Origin: Isoetes taiwanensis
Taxonomy: Eukaryota; Streptophyta; Lycopodiopsida; Isoetales; Isoetaceae
DNA: 64,000 nucleotides
Assembly: GCA_021234155.1 (NCBI GenBank)
Contig: JAJEKV010000026.1
Coordinates: 5,530,189 to 5,594,188, forward strand
Direction: 5' to 3'
Shown: piece after piece, positions 9,950 through 20,776 of the stretch
How the letters are laid out: every line of letters starts with the position of its first letter
How positions within the stretch are numbered: the stretch's first letter is position 1
Translations under genes and position numbers: made by a program
The notes under the pieces: generated by a model
Seen by the model: the letters and a program-made list of their open reading frames with translations, nothing else
Told to the model about the DNA's origin: nothing
The model's database searches: none

Positions 9950-12900
9950 TGGAATCAATGTCTTCGTCTTTTGCCATTTGCATCCCATGCATAATGTATG
10001 GCATCTAACTTCTCATACCTTGATGGATCGATGGATTGGGTCGCCAACGTTTAGTTAAGCAACCTCGTATAGTCAATGACCAACAGCATCCACCATGATA
10101 CATAAATGTGACCATAATTGGTAGACTCGGATCTAGGATGGCATCTTCTTACTCAGAAGCCCAACCACGTTGGAGTTTCATCGCCTCCGTGTCGGACTAA
10201 AACAAACATACCTTTCGTAACATGTGCATGAGGATCGAACTCATCCATAGGCAACACCGACGCTTCATCCGCCGGCCCACAATATGTAGGCAAAGGTCTT
10301 ACAAGCACAGCGGGTTTCATCGACCTCCTCGAGTAAATGCAGCTTGTAGAGGTTCTTGCCTTGTAATGCAAACCAAAAGTTATCATTTTGAGGTCGCCCC
10401 GAGATACATCTTCCAAACACAAAGAATCTCGCTTCAAGAATCCATAGTTGCTTTGTAAATCGTCCGTGCAAACACACTATCTTCCTGATTTTTGCGTAAG
10501 GAATTCCATAATGCTATGTACTTGTTGATGCCGTCTCACAAAGGCCGGGAGATCTTTCAATGTCTTCCTTTGAGAGGGATATTTTTAGGCACCCCTGTTG
10601 GTAACGCTGGCTCACCATTTTCATCCTCCTTCCACATTCTTATTCCATTTTCCTCGAATCCACTCTTTATGGGTTGGCCGCATCTTATATTGCATAATGG
10701 GCCATTTCCCATCCATTTTAAATCGGAATAGCAATGGCTCGGTATGGCTCTGTTAGGCGTTGGCCCTTATCGTGGATATATCCCTTGACAAAGCCTTTCC
10801 AATCTGGAACTTCATCCACAAAATATGGAATGAGACTTTGCATTGCACTTGCTAAACAAGTAAAGCAACTCGTGGCAAAGTTAGAGCATCCGATGAACTC
10901 ATTAACGCCGAAAAAGTTCCCAAACAATGCATCAATATCGCCATGAGTGTGCCCAACCATCATGAAGCCAACCTGAATCTCATCGAATACCTTAAGCCAT
11001 GTCAAATAAGAGAGGTAGGAGAACACATATCTATTTTATTTTGACCCGATGCATTATCCAACCTGTAAGTAGAGATTTCGGAAGAAGAGGATTGAAGCCT
11101 TCTAAGTTGGCACTAGAAGATGAAGGCATCTTCTCTGTGTCTGCGCACTAGCTTATGTTGCGTTGGGTCGAGTATCTTTTTAGGCTTGCATCAATTTGCA
11201 ATCAGAAGTTCTCGCTTCCACACAAATCACCACACTTGTCTTCTTCCCAAGCAACTCAAGATAGTGTAGGATCCTAGAAAGTGATCCAACATGAAAGTTT
11301 GAGTCATCCTTCCAAAGATCAAGAGAGAAATGGCCATAAGCCCGGCCCACCATGACCATGTGTCAATGCTCCCTGCAAAGCTGCTCTTCAAGCGATCTCC
11401 TCTCCAAACAGACTTTTCGAGATGGTGACTTCTTGGTGTGAGTGTTTTGACCTGATCCATCTTATCATGTATTATGCGAGGTGACTTTCTCGGCGAACGA
11501 TGTGATAATGCACGCCAATGCCAATATTGACTCCTACAGAACGTTGTTCCAACATATGTGCCCGCCGGAATTGAAAGGTTGCCTCTCCCTTATATCTTTT
11601 GTTCTTTCCAATTTCTGCTTGATGACTACACATATGTTACACTTGGAGAATGCTGTATTTTTTGCTATGTCGACGTCCCGAAACTCTTTTCTTCCAAATA
11701 TTGTAAAAAAGAGGGCAAGGTTACACTCTTTCTCACAATTCTTCCACCACACGGCCCACCTCCTTATGTATGCTCTTCTTATTAAGGATGGAAGGAAGTT
11801 TCTGAACATTCTTCTCCCTTATATCATCCTTTCCTTTTTGTTTCTATGTGGAATGCTCTCTCGCATTCTCACTAATGAAGGTATCAAGCACACTTTCAGT
11901 AGCTAGTGTCACGATCATCTAGGCTTCTTAGAGCCCTCAGATACCATGTCGCCCGCTTTCCACCTAACTCGAACCTCTTCCTCCAACTATAAAACGTGGA
12001 CCGAGCAACTCCTAAAGCCACGCCATGCGAATTGACAAAGACTCCACCCACTGCACCACTACTTTCGGGCCCCGACCGCCTTGTATAAGTTACACTCAAC
12101 ACATCAAAAACAAGCGTAATCCTCGGGTAATCGCTTTGATTGAGAATAAAATTCTTTTCTTAAGGCACATACTTGCCGCCGGCTCGGGGTTTTTGACACA
12201 TTAGCCCTGCAAAAGATGTTGATTTTAGATCACTCTTAATTGCCTTGGAAGCGCACATCCTCTCCTCCTTGCCATCCCCTTTGGTTCCCCCGACCCTCTT
12301 CACATATGTATATTTCCTTTTTCCTCTTGAATTGCTTCTCAACATCAGCTTCCAAGCACTCAACTTCTAAATCATCATGTTCGAGAGCAAAGAGAGCTTG
12401 TAAATGTTGTGAAACCTGTCCTACCATCATGAAGCAAAACAGCATGGGTCTCCTGTGTTACTAGGATCATTAGCTATAGGCCTCTCAAAGACAAGCATGA
12501 CATGACCTCGATATTTTGGTTTCCCCGTTGGATCTATTATGTTACCCAATCGAAAGCCCGACCTTTGATACACCCAAGAACTCATCGCCTATAGCATCCT
12601 CGAGGATCACTAAAGACTATATTCGCCTCCCAATATTTAGATCCTAGGAGTGAAGAAGAATGTAGCATGGCAAACCTAGTAGATCTGTTTCGAGTAGTAG
12701 ATCGTCTCATCTTCGTGCTTAAACAACTGAGACCAAGACGGGCAGCTAGATTCTCATGACCTCCAATCTCCTCTACTATCTCGCCTTTTCTTCATTTGTT
12801 GTCGTGGTTGCTTGGTTCACCACGCTGAGCGCAAGAAACCGATGTCCGCTGGCTTGGCGACGATGGACTACTAGATGAATCCTCTTGTGAAGAGGGCAAA

Positions 12901-13150
12901 TTGAGGGATCTCGAAGACGTATCTTCACTTGAGGGCCACTCATTTGGTTTTACATCCCTCTTAGGCCATTGAATGAATGTGCCTACTGCTTCACCAATGT
13001 TATTTGCCCCTCCGCAGGGGACTGGAAGCTCTGTCGATGGGATCACGGACTCCGTGACCTCAATTGCTACATTTGAAGGATCTATTTCCTTCCCATGAAG
13101 AGTGGTTCTATTCAAAATATGTCCCCGGGCAACAATTGTCCCTCCCACCT
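9950..13150 (-). pseudogene. Transposase-like gene, inner copy (DUF8039-like, HTH, DUF7869-like)
   Basis: Read leftward. A DUF8039-like domain lies at 13148-12960 (ARGHILNRTTLHGKEID, then LPVPCGGANNIGEAVGTF and IQWPK), followed by a Ser-rich tail. A helix-turn-helix-like VALGVARSTFYSWRKRFE lies near 12010-11945. Next come KNTAFSKCNICVVIKQKLE (about 11620) and SHHLEKSVWRGDRLKSS (about 11400). A DUF7869-like block runs 11026-10880 with DEIQVGFMMVGHTHGDID. The C-terminal part is HAHVTKGMFVLVRHGG (about 10230) and CLTKRWRPNPS (about 10040). The outer copy has GHTHDDID; here the first D is G, which may kill an acidic active-site residue. Several frameshifts separate the blocks. An AG acceptor precedes the first block at 13151. 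I infer a transposase from its conserved place inside a TIR element and from the acidic motifs. Confidence 0.65.
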
Positions 13151-13239
13151 AATAGGTTGTACAGGAAAAATTAAACCCTTTCAATCAAGCAAGGCGACAC
13201 TTTTCAGAACATATGAAATAGAGGAAAAATAAGCAAAAA

Positions 13240-13560
13240 ATAAGCGAAAATGGCGCTATTTAGTACAAATGTATAAATTTTGGTCCAAATTTGGAGCTAA
13301 ATGGCGCCATGGCGCCATTTGGTGTAACGGTGAACACTTGGATCAAATGAAGCCATGGCATGGCGCCATTTTAAAAATGGTGTTTGGATCAAATGAAGCC
13401 ATGGCCATTTGATCCAAATTCACACCTATGGCACATTCATAGGTGTGAATTTGGATCAAATGGCTTATGGCGGCCATTTGATCCAAACACCATTTTCGAC
13501 TAAATGGCGCCATGGCCCATTTGATCCAACACCATTTCCACCAAATGGCTTAACTCCATC
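13240..13560. repeat. Palindrome array, inner element (5' of transposase-like gene)
   Basis: Units of AAATGGCGCCATGGC and CATTTGATCCAAAT, several with long inverted arms, e.g. around 13390-13490. It is equivalent to 5880-6150 in the outer copy, but the palindrome core here is CATG instead of CAGCTG. Confidence 0.65.
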
Positions 13561-14880
13561 ACAAAATCTACACGGGTGCCTAGCTATGTTATGCATTCTT
13601 GCTCCCATTGTTGTATATGTGTCAATAAGAGCAGGCATGCATAACATGGGCACCCCATGCCAACTTTGCAATTGAAACCAAGGTTCTGTGTCCTAGCAGC
13701 ATTAATGTCGGCATTTGAACACTCTATACACATGGCAGCAATAGAACAGAATTTATACCGTAAAAGCAAAGACTTACTTACTTGATATTAGATAGATCCA
13801 TAGTGGTATGTCCCCGGCGATGAGATAGAACAGGGAAAATGAAGCTGATCCCAGCATATATTGGCGTAAGAATGCGCCAAGAAGAGCCAAGAAGAAAGCG
13901 CCAAGAAAGATTCGAGAAGAAGAAGGAGGATTCGCTTAAGAAGAAAGCGCCAAGAATCACCCGATTTCGCGGAGCTAAGAAGAAAGCGCCGACAAAGACG
14001 ATGCGCTTTGCAAAGTTTCGCCAGGCGCTCGAGAAAAGAAGCGCTTTATGCGAGCGGTAAAATGAGACGCAACAGCGGATTCGAAGCCGCCTGAACCGTA
14101 ATAACGAAAACGCTCAAGGCCGCGGCATGGTCGCATTAAGGGGAGCACGGCGGCAAAGAGGGAGCTTTAAAGGCAAAGTACAATTTTCAAAACGGACGAT
14201 TCAAATTTGGATTGTGTGGCGCCAAATTTCAATATACCGGGCGGAATTTTGACTTTATGTTAATTATGGGCGGCGGAATTTTGAATTTTATGTTCAAATT
14301 TGGGCGGGCGCTTAGGGAGGAAATATTCAATTTCAAAATTGGATGTATGGCGGTATGGGCCTCGACCGCCCACGGGCATGGGCGGGAGGAGTGGGTGGCG
14401 GGCATGGGCGGCTGGACCGCGACGAACCACGGCGGGTTGGACCGGCCAGACAACGCTGGCGGAAGCGGTTGACTGGCTGCATGGGCGCTGGACCCGCCCG
14501 GGCATGGGCGCTGGACAGCGATGGGCCCCTAGTTGGCGCTTGTTTTCTGCTTCTCATTAAGCTTCATTCGTTTTTGATTCCAGCTCCCGTCGACCTTAAC
14601 GCCCGGCGCCCGGCGCCTAAAGCAACCCTTTTCATCCTTTTTTTCGGTGATTTACGGCGCCATTTCCCCGGTTCACCGCCTCAACACATCTAGATACACA
14701 CCGGTTTTGGGACCAAATTCAAAGCTACAAAATGGAAATGGACAATTCGGAGCTCAACAAAATGTGGGACCCGAAGCTAGCTTACCTCAAGGGACGGTAT
14801 GTCGTCTACTTGCATTGTTTGTTTGGGCTAAATGGCCACCCGCTATTTAGATGCCCGAAGTAACCACTTTAGGGTCTTAT
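13561..14880. promoter_or_regulatory. Divergent intergenic core, inner element
   Basis: Counterpart of 4621-5879, inverted. It has AAGAAGAAAGCGCCAAGAA repeats (13860-14050) and GGGCGGCGGAATTTTGAATT motifs (14240-14330). A very GC-rich stretch (14340-14560) opens long frames on both strands at once, which I read as composition artefacts. The shared promoters of the two genes should lie here. Confidence 0.45.
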
Positions 14881-15190
14881 AGTTGACAAATGGCGCCATG
14901 GCATTTGGATGATTGAGTGCACTTTAGAGTCTTAGCTTACTTTAGGATGCCCGGTAGCTTACCATAGGGTCTTGTTGTTGGCAAATGGCGCCATGGCGCC
15001 ATTTGATGTGTATTAGCATACATTTGGGACTTGTTGTTGGCAAATGGCGCCATGGCGCCATTTGATGTGTATTAGCTTACCATAGGGCCTTGTTGTTGGC
15101 AAATGGCGCCATGGCGCCATTTGATGTCTATTAGCATACATTGGGAACTTGTTGTTGGCAAATGGCGCCATGGCGCCATTTTTATCTGCG
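14880..15190 (+). repeat. 59-bp tandem array with 22-bp palindromes, inner element
   Basis: Four units start at 14971, 15030, 15089 and 15148, an exact 59-bp period, with a more diverged unit before them. Each has CTTGTTGTTGGCA followed by AA + ATGGCGCCATGGCGCCAT + TT, a perfect 22-bp palindrome. It is equivalent to 4195-4620 in the outer element. Confidence 0.9.
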
Positions 15191-15250
15191 TCTAGTCCTT
15201 TAACACTAATGGAGTCATTCTGCATATGTATTCTCCTATAAATCGCGTGG

Positions 15251-15553
15251 TGCCTCGACCCGGTCGAGCCACTCTCCTTCCAACCATCTTCCGCGAATAT
15301 TTGGAAGGGAGGGGCGACCGGGTCGAAACCGGCTACCAAATGCATCGAGGAAATGCATTCGCTTCCATTTGCTTATGCGACTGGTTCGGATGCAAATGAA
15401 ATACCGCCATTTGCCTAGTCATCCGGTGCATGCGCTTGTTACGTTGTGGTATCTCCTAATGGTATCGCGGGTGCCTCCACCGGTCCGATCCACTCTCCTT
15501 CAACCATCTTCCCCGAATATTGCGAAGGGGAGTGGTTTGACCGGGTGGAGGCC
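15251..15553. repeat. Duplicated fold-back sequences
   Basis: Two copies of an ~80-bp hairpin lie at about 15251-15331 and 15471-15553. The first pairs GACCCGGTCG..CCACTCTCC with its complement (GGGAGGGGCGACCGGGTC). The second pairs CCTCCACCGGTC...CCACTCTCC with GGGGAGTGG..GACCGGGTGGAGG. The loop CCATCTTCC(G/C)CGAATATT is shared. They lie between the palindrome array and the first methyltransferase exon and are missing from the outer copy. Confidence 0.7.
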
Positions 15554-16430
15554 TCTTCGACCAAACGCTAGGGATAGGCATACGACGACCTCCGGTATAT
15601 GCACCTTCGATACAAATGGCCCGCGGCCATTTGCCAACCACAACCTATTGTCCGCCCGCTTGTTCAAACCATTTACTGATGCCTCTTTGTTGCCGATGCC
15701 TCTTTGTTGCGGCTATCTTACGTCTTGGAAACACAATTTCAATCCGACCGACTATGATGCCGATAGGCAGTGCTTTGGTGCATGGAAGTAATCACGGGTG
15801 AGCCCCTCTACCGCTACAGCTCTAAAGGAGATCAAAGAGAGCTCACCTCCTTATAAGGGAGACGGACACGTAAAAAAAATTCTAAGATTTACCAGCCCGG
15901 TATCTTGGTCCAAATGAAGTTGGTTGCCAAGAGCGTCAGCAGGATTGATCCGGTGGTCTGTGAAGATACTTTGAAGCAGAGAATAATTGTGTACTATGTG
16001 GACTGGAAGTTTTATGATCCCACTTTGATGTCTCGCTAGCATTGCAAATGTAGCCGGTTCGGGCGAAGAAGCAAGGTCGAAGGCCGCCGTCGCAGACAAC
16101 AGCCTTTGAAGAAGTCGACATCAAAGGTCCACAAGAAATCTTGAGGGGCTTTATGATTCTTCGCAATCGGATGAACGAAGTCGAAAACTCGCCTTCATTC
16201 GTTGTCAAGGCAATAGCCCAGCAAAACTACCCGGCCATTGTGGACACGGGCCCGCTAAAAAACAAAGGAGCAAGAAGAAGACAAGACAACCTAGGGATAC
16301 ACCTCGGCATTTACAAAGACTCCTCATCTTCTAACGAGGATGTCCAGAACCGGAGGAAGGAAAGGCGGGCAAGAGGAAAGTTAAGAGAAAGGATCACAAA
16401 GATCCGATATGGAAAAGAAGGAAAAGAAAC

Positions 16431-16570
16431 AATCTAAAGAAAAAGGAAGAGAAGGAAAAGGAAGAGAAGGAAAAGGAAGAGAAGGAAAAGAAAGAGAAGG
16501 AAAAAGAAAGAGAAGGAAGATAAAGAAAAGAGGGAAAAGAAGGAAAAGAAAAGGGCAAGGAAAGAAAAGG
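16431..16570 (+). repeat. GGAAAAGGAAGAGAA purine run inside the coding linker
   Basis: Tandem GGAAAAGGAAGAGAA units (15 bp) encode the Lys/Glu linker of the inner gene. The outer copy has a charged linker at the same place but without this regular repeat, so the run expanded here. The Phe-rich frames on the other strand are shadows of it. Confidence 0.75.
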
Positions 16571-17500
16571 ATAGGGAAGGCAAGGGGCGCAGGAAGGAAA
16601 GGCTACACAGAAACGGAGGGAAAGGAAGTGGAGACAGAGGAAACGGATGGGAAAAAAGAAGAAGCACAAATGGAGAGCCTTAAGAAGGAGAGGACACCAA
16701 AAACAAAGGAGAGCCTGGACTCCAAGTCCCGGCTGAAGTCCTAGAAGTGGTGGTGAACCTCCCGAGCCCAAGGCATATAGCGAGGATCCCATGGACACCG
16801 CCAAAAAGGGTCCCCATTAAGAAGCTAGAGCCAAAGAAGCTCACATTAAGAATAGCTCAAAGACTTGCTAGAGGTGCCTGCAAATCTTCTGGTGGAAAGG
16901 TCGGAAGAGGAAAAGACGGCAGAGAATACACCGCAAAAAAATTTTACGATCACCGGATCAGCTTTCCTCTCGGTGTCACATTCATTAAAAAAAATAGACG
17001 TGTTCAAATTATATCAAGGACCAGCAAATCGACATCTAGACCAAGGAATATGGAGCACGCCAAAACTTTGGTGGAGTCCTTTTCGAGAGAGACCCACATC
17101 CGGTCTTCACTCCCGCACGATGTGATTCCATTCAATCCCCTCACAAATAAACCGGTCCCTTGGAAAACCGAGGATGACCTCATGGGGATGCACTATTATA
17201 TAGTGAATGGTAATCATTCAGTTATGGCTGCTCAACTTGTATGTAGAAGACTCCTAAGACACCAAAGTCCCAAGAGCAAATGTCAAAGATTTATCTTCAA
17301 CGGAATTGCCGAAAAGTTTGTCCGCACGCCAACGAACAGAATGCCTGCAGCTCGGTTGTGAAGTCAATGATATCACTGCGAAGACTATTTTCAAAGAGCC
17401 ATTCATTGATAACATAACCCACCAAGGCAAAGAATATGCTCTATCTTGCGGGAAGCCTCCATCCATCGGGACGCGGGCAATCTCGCCGTAACCATACAAG

Positions 17501-17650
17501 GTACATGTTTTAATTTTTCTAAGATTATGAAATGGCGCCGTGGCCATTTGTTCACCAAACGGGCCACGGCGCCATTTCCTCACCAAATGAAAATGCCACG
17601 GCGCCATTTTGCTCATTAAATGTTCAAGTCTAACTTCTTGTTGTTTCCAG
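17501..17650 (+). other. Intron with palindrome array, inner element
   Basis: Donor ACAAG|GTACATG at 17501; acceptor TTTCCAG at 17650. It holds three GGCGCC or GGCC(A/G)-type inverted motifs with CATTT arms (17530-17612). It is the same intron as 2255-2577 in the outer copy, at the same point of the coding sequence. Confidence 0.7.
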
Positions 17651-18335
17651 CGTTATCGGCTCGCTGAAGTTACCATGCGTGTAAGCATCCTAAAGATTTC
17701 AACCCGATTGGGTCTTCATGCCGAGGATATTTTTCGTTATTCGTGTCCCTATGGAACTTGTGGAAATCTTGCAAGCTAAAAGACAACAAGGGACAAACTA
17801 TTACCACAAATCGGGCAAAAGAATCGACTACTTCAAGACCTACCACCAGGTGCATGAGGGGTATGGACTACTTAAGACTGCCGGGTTGCCTGTGAAGTGT
17901 TTGATGGGAAGACCTTCGTCAAGGTCACTAGTGATTATACAGGTAAGCAATTCTTCAAGGCAAGGGCAAAGACACTAAGATCCATATCTTTCTTGAAGAA
18001 GGAGATTTTTGCATACGTGAAGGATAATTTTCCGAGGAAGTTCAAGTCCTTCACTGATCTCGGTACTGCAGTGCCGGGCTTCGAGGATACCGACCTGATT
18101 TCCATGGCCACCTTGCATAGTAAGTGGGTTGAAACCGGAGTGGGCAAGGAAGGCATTTTCGGTAACGTGCCACCTGCCTTGGCAAGATTCATACGCAATG
18201 CTGTCTTGAAGAGAGAGGATACTGAAGACTTCCGTTGCGAAGTTGAACTAACAGACAGCAAGGGACAAGTTGTTTGCACTCCTGTACCAGTATCCTTGAT
18301 TGCCCTGGACACTAGAGGCATATTTCCAATGTGGG

Positions 18336-20774
18336 TGCTGCCACTCATGGCAGCATGGAAGAACCATTAGCATTTCCAAACACATGGTTCAATAAGCACA
18401 TAAGGAGTATTTGAAGTTGCAACTTTGAAGATCTTTCAAAAAGCTACAAAAGACACAAGGACTTGAAGAACCAAAGAAGGACATTCACTTGAGAAAACAT
18501 CAAAGGAGTATTTTGGCTAAATGGAAGGTCACAAGGCAAGTTACTAAATTTGAAGCCCTATTGAAGATTTGCAAGATCACAACTTGGTATGACATTTCTG
18601 ATTTGAGCATTGAAGTTGATATTCTAAAGTTCTTAAGGAATTTGCCTAGCCATTCTTTCTCATTCTATATCTTGAGTCTTTCTCTCCATTCCATGTCTAG
18701 CCTTCCTTTTTTCCACACTTCCATCTCTTCTCATTACATACTATGGTGTTGGTAATATTTTTTCCCTAGTCAAAAGAAACACACACTCCATGCTCCATCC
18801 ACCCACTCACCAAAGTCAAGCATTAGGGAGCCTCATGAATTCATTTCAAAAGTACCTAGAGTTATACTTACTAGGTTTTACAAAAGAAGGACAAAAGCAA
18901 GACATGTCCAACTATGCAAGAAATGAGCTCCCTAGTAGCATTTCATGTCAAAAGAAAATTGCAAAAGATACAAACATCCACTTCATCATTCATAATTCCA
19001 CTTCACCATTCATATCACACGTGTCACCCATTCATCCATACTTCATGCCACTTCACCAAAATCATCATTTTTGACTAGGGAAAAGATGGTTACCAATCCT
19101 TAAGTGCCACATCTTCACCATTTTTCTGCCACCTCACCAAGCCCCATGCTTAGTCATTTCTTTTTTTCCAAAAAAATCAAAATATTCCATTTGAAAATTT
19201 GATGATACTATCTGATAGCCCACATGAAAACATGCCACCTGGCACAAACATTTTTGAAAAAAGAGGTTATATTGACTTTCTAAATGGCCTTCTTAGCGCC
19301 GGCCTTTTTGAAAAAATGATAAAACCTACCTACATCTACCCCCCATTCATCTACCCTCTCATCCTCCGCCAAGTGGCCCCCCGGCATGCCAAGTCGAAAC
19401 ACGAGCGAGCTTGAAGCTGGGAGGGAGACCACGAATCGTAAGACCGGTCAATGGATCTATATTTATACCTTGGCTTTTTCCATTCCGCCTGTGGGATATT
19501 TCTTCACAAGAAAAAAAACAAGAACCCTAAGATTTGCGTGGCAAGAAACGGATTTTTAGTAGCCGGAACTACCTAATCATGGATCAGTACCCTCCTCCGA
19601 TTTAACTTGAGTGATCCCAAGAACTCCAAACCTGCTAAAATGACTATATAACTGTTGGATCTTGCAAGAATTGGAACGTAAACCAAGCATTTTTAAAAGG
19701 GGCAAATCGACCCCAGGAAATTTCAAGGGCTTTTATGCATTTGGGAGATTGGGGATGCGAAATACACGCCAATACGATCTTACGCTTGTGAATTCGACCT
19801 TCCTTGTCGCATCAATTTACTTGATTGAGCAAGAAAAAGTCGACCAATTATTATTCTATTCGATTCTGGAAGTATTATTGACTCTCGAATTGTGAGTTAT
19901 TTGAAATTATGTGGAACTCCCCCTGTATGATTTGTTAAGTGAATGAAAATCCGACTTTTGGTAAAATTTCCTTTTCTCAACTTCCTTTTCAAGAAAGTTA
20001 TGCATATCCGCATAAATATTGTTCTAGTTTTTTCTACCGCTTATTAGGAAGATCATGCTTAGGCTTCATAAGAATAGTCATCTTGCATTCAAAGAAAACA
20101 TAAAACATATAAATATTTGTCAAAGCTAAGTCCTATCTATCTGATCAGAGTCAAGAAAGAAACTATCTTTTCGCTACAAAAACTCTCTAGCAAAGGTTCA
20201 GTCCATATGTTATTGTCAAAACCTCAGTAATTCTCTTCTATTCTGTCTCAGGAAAAAAACAAAAAAACATATACATAAATATCCCTGTCATCAAAAACAC
20301 AAATTGTCAAGGTAAATTACTCTGTTCATTCAAAGATTCAAAGTAAACCCCAAAAAGGTGTTGCACTTTACCTACAAGAACAATCAGATCAGTCCCAGTT
20401 GTCCCAGATCAAAGATAATATCTCACAAAACATTTGAGAATTTCTGCTCTCTGCCGAGAGTATTGACCAATTTTTGACTAGGTCAGGCATAGATTTTTCA
20501 AGCATCTAGAACTGTCTGACTTCAAAAAGGATTTTGCACTCTTTTAATATCAAGTGTTGGGATCACACTCATACTTTTCCCAAGTAAAATTCACCAGTTA
20601 TTTGTGCTTGGTATTGAAAAGAGTAAACAGGGTTTTTTCTTGAAATGGGAAAGCTGTACTAACAGGCTTGTGGTGAAAAGTTTTTGCAAGATTTAGGTTT
20701 AGAGTGGTTGCCTGAAGCAACCTGGAGGTCCTAAACCATTCTAGTTGAGGGTTTTGCCAGGATTACCCTCAACA
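18336..20774 (+). repeat. 5' LTR
   Basis: 2,439 bp, begins TG and ends CA. The first 20 bases are a perfect hairpin (TGCTGCCACTCATGGCAGCA). The last ~30 bases also fold (TTGAGGGT...ACCCTCAA). It is nearly identical to the 3' LTR, with scattered small indels. Confidence 0.92.
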
Positions 20775-20776
20775 TC

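Larger units (their letters stand above)
15890..18335 (+). pseudogene. ParB/methyltransferase-like gene, inner copy, 5' part
   Basis: The order matches the outer copy. The N-terminal domain is at 15890-16260 (GILVQMKLVAK...YYVDWKFYDP, then EILRGFMILR). A very Lys/Glu-rich linker is at 16320-16740. The ParB-like domain is at 16870-17235 (FPLGVT, MEHAKTLVESFSRE, VIPFNPLT, NGNHS) with small frame slips. The VNDITAKTIFKEPFID block is at 17365-17420. An intron is at 17501-17650 and a helical region at 17700-18300. Pairs such as HSKWVETGVGKEGIFGN versus HHKWVQEGILKEGVHGN (outer copy) show clear homology. The frame ends at TRGIFPMW because the LTR retrotransposon starts at 18336; the gene resumes at 29671. 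Whether the protein methylates DNA cannot be judged from sequence alone. Confidence 0.65.

Noticed and set aside
11481-11906. 141-codon plus-strand frame
   Set aside because: Antisense to transposase blocks (KNTAFSKC...KQKLE) shared by both copies.
14229-14693. Five overlapping GC-rich frames on both strands
   Set aside because: They arise from one GC-rich stretch in which stops are rare. No motif, and all frames are equally open.
16394-16804. 136-codon Phe/Ser/Leu-rich frame on the minus strand
   Set aside because: Antisense shadow of the GGAAAAGGAAGAG linker of the plus-strand gene.
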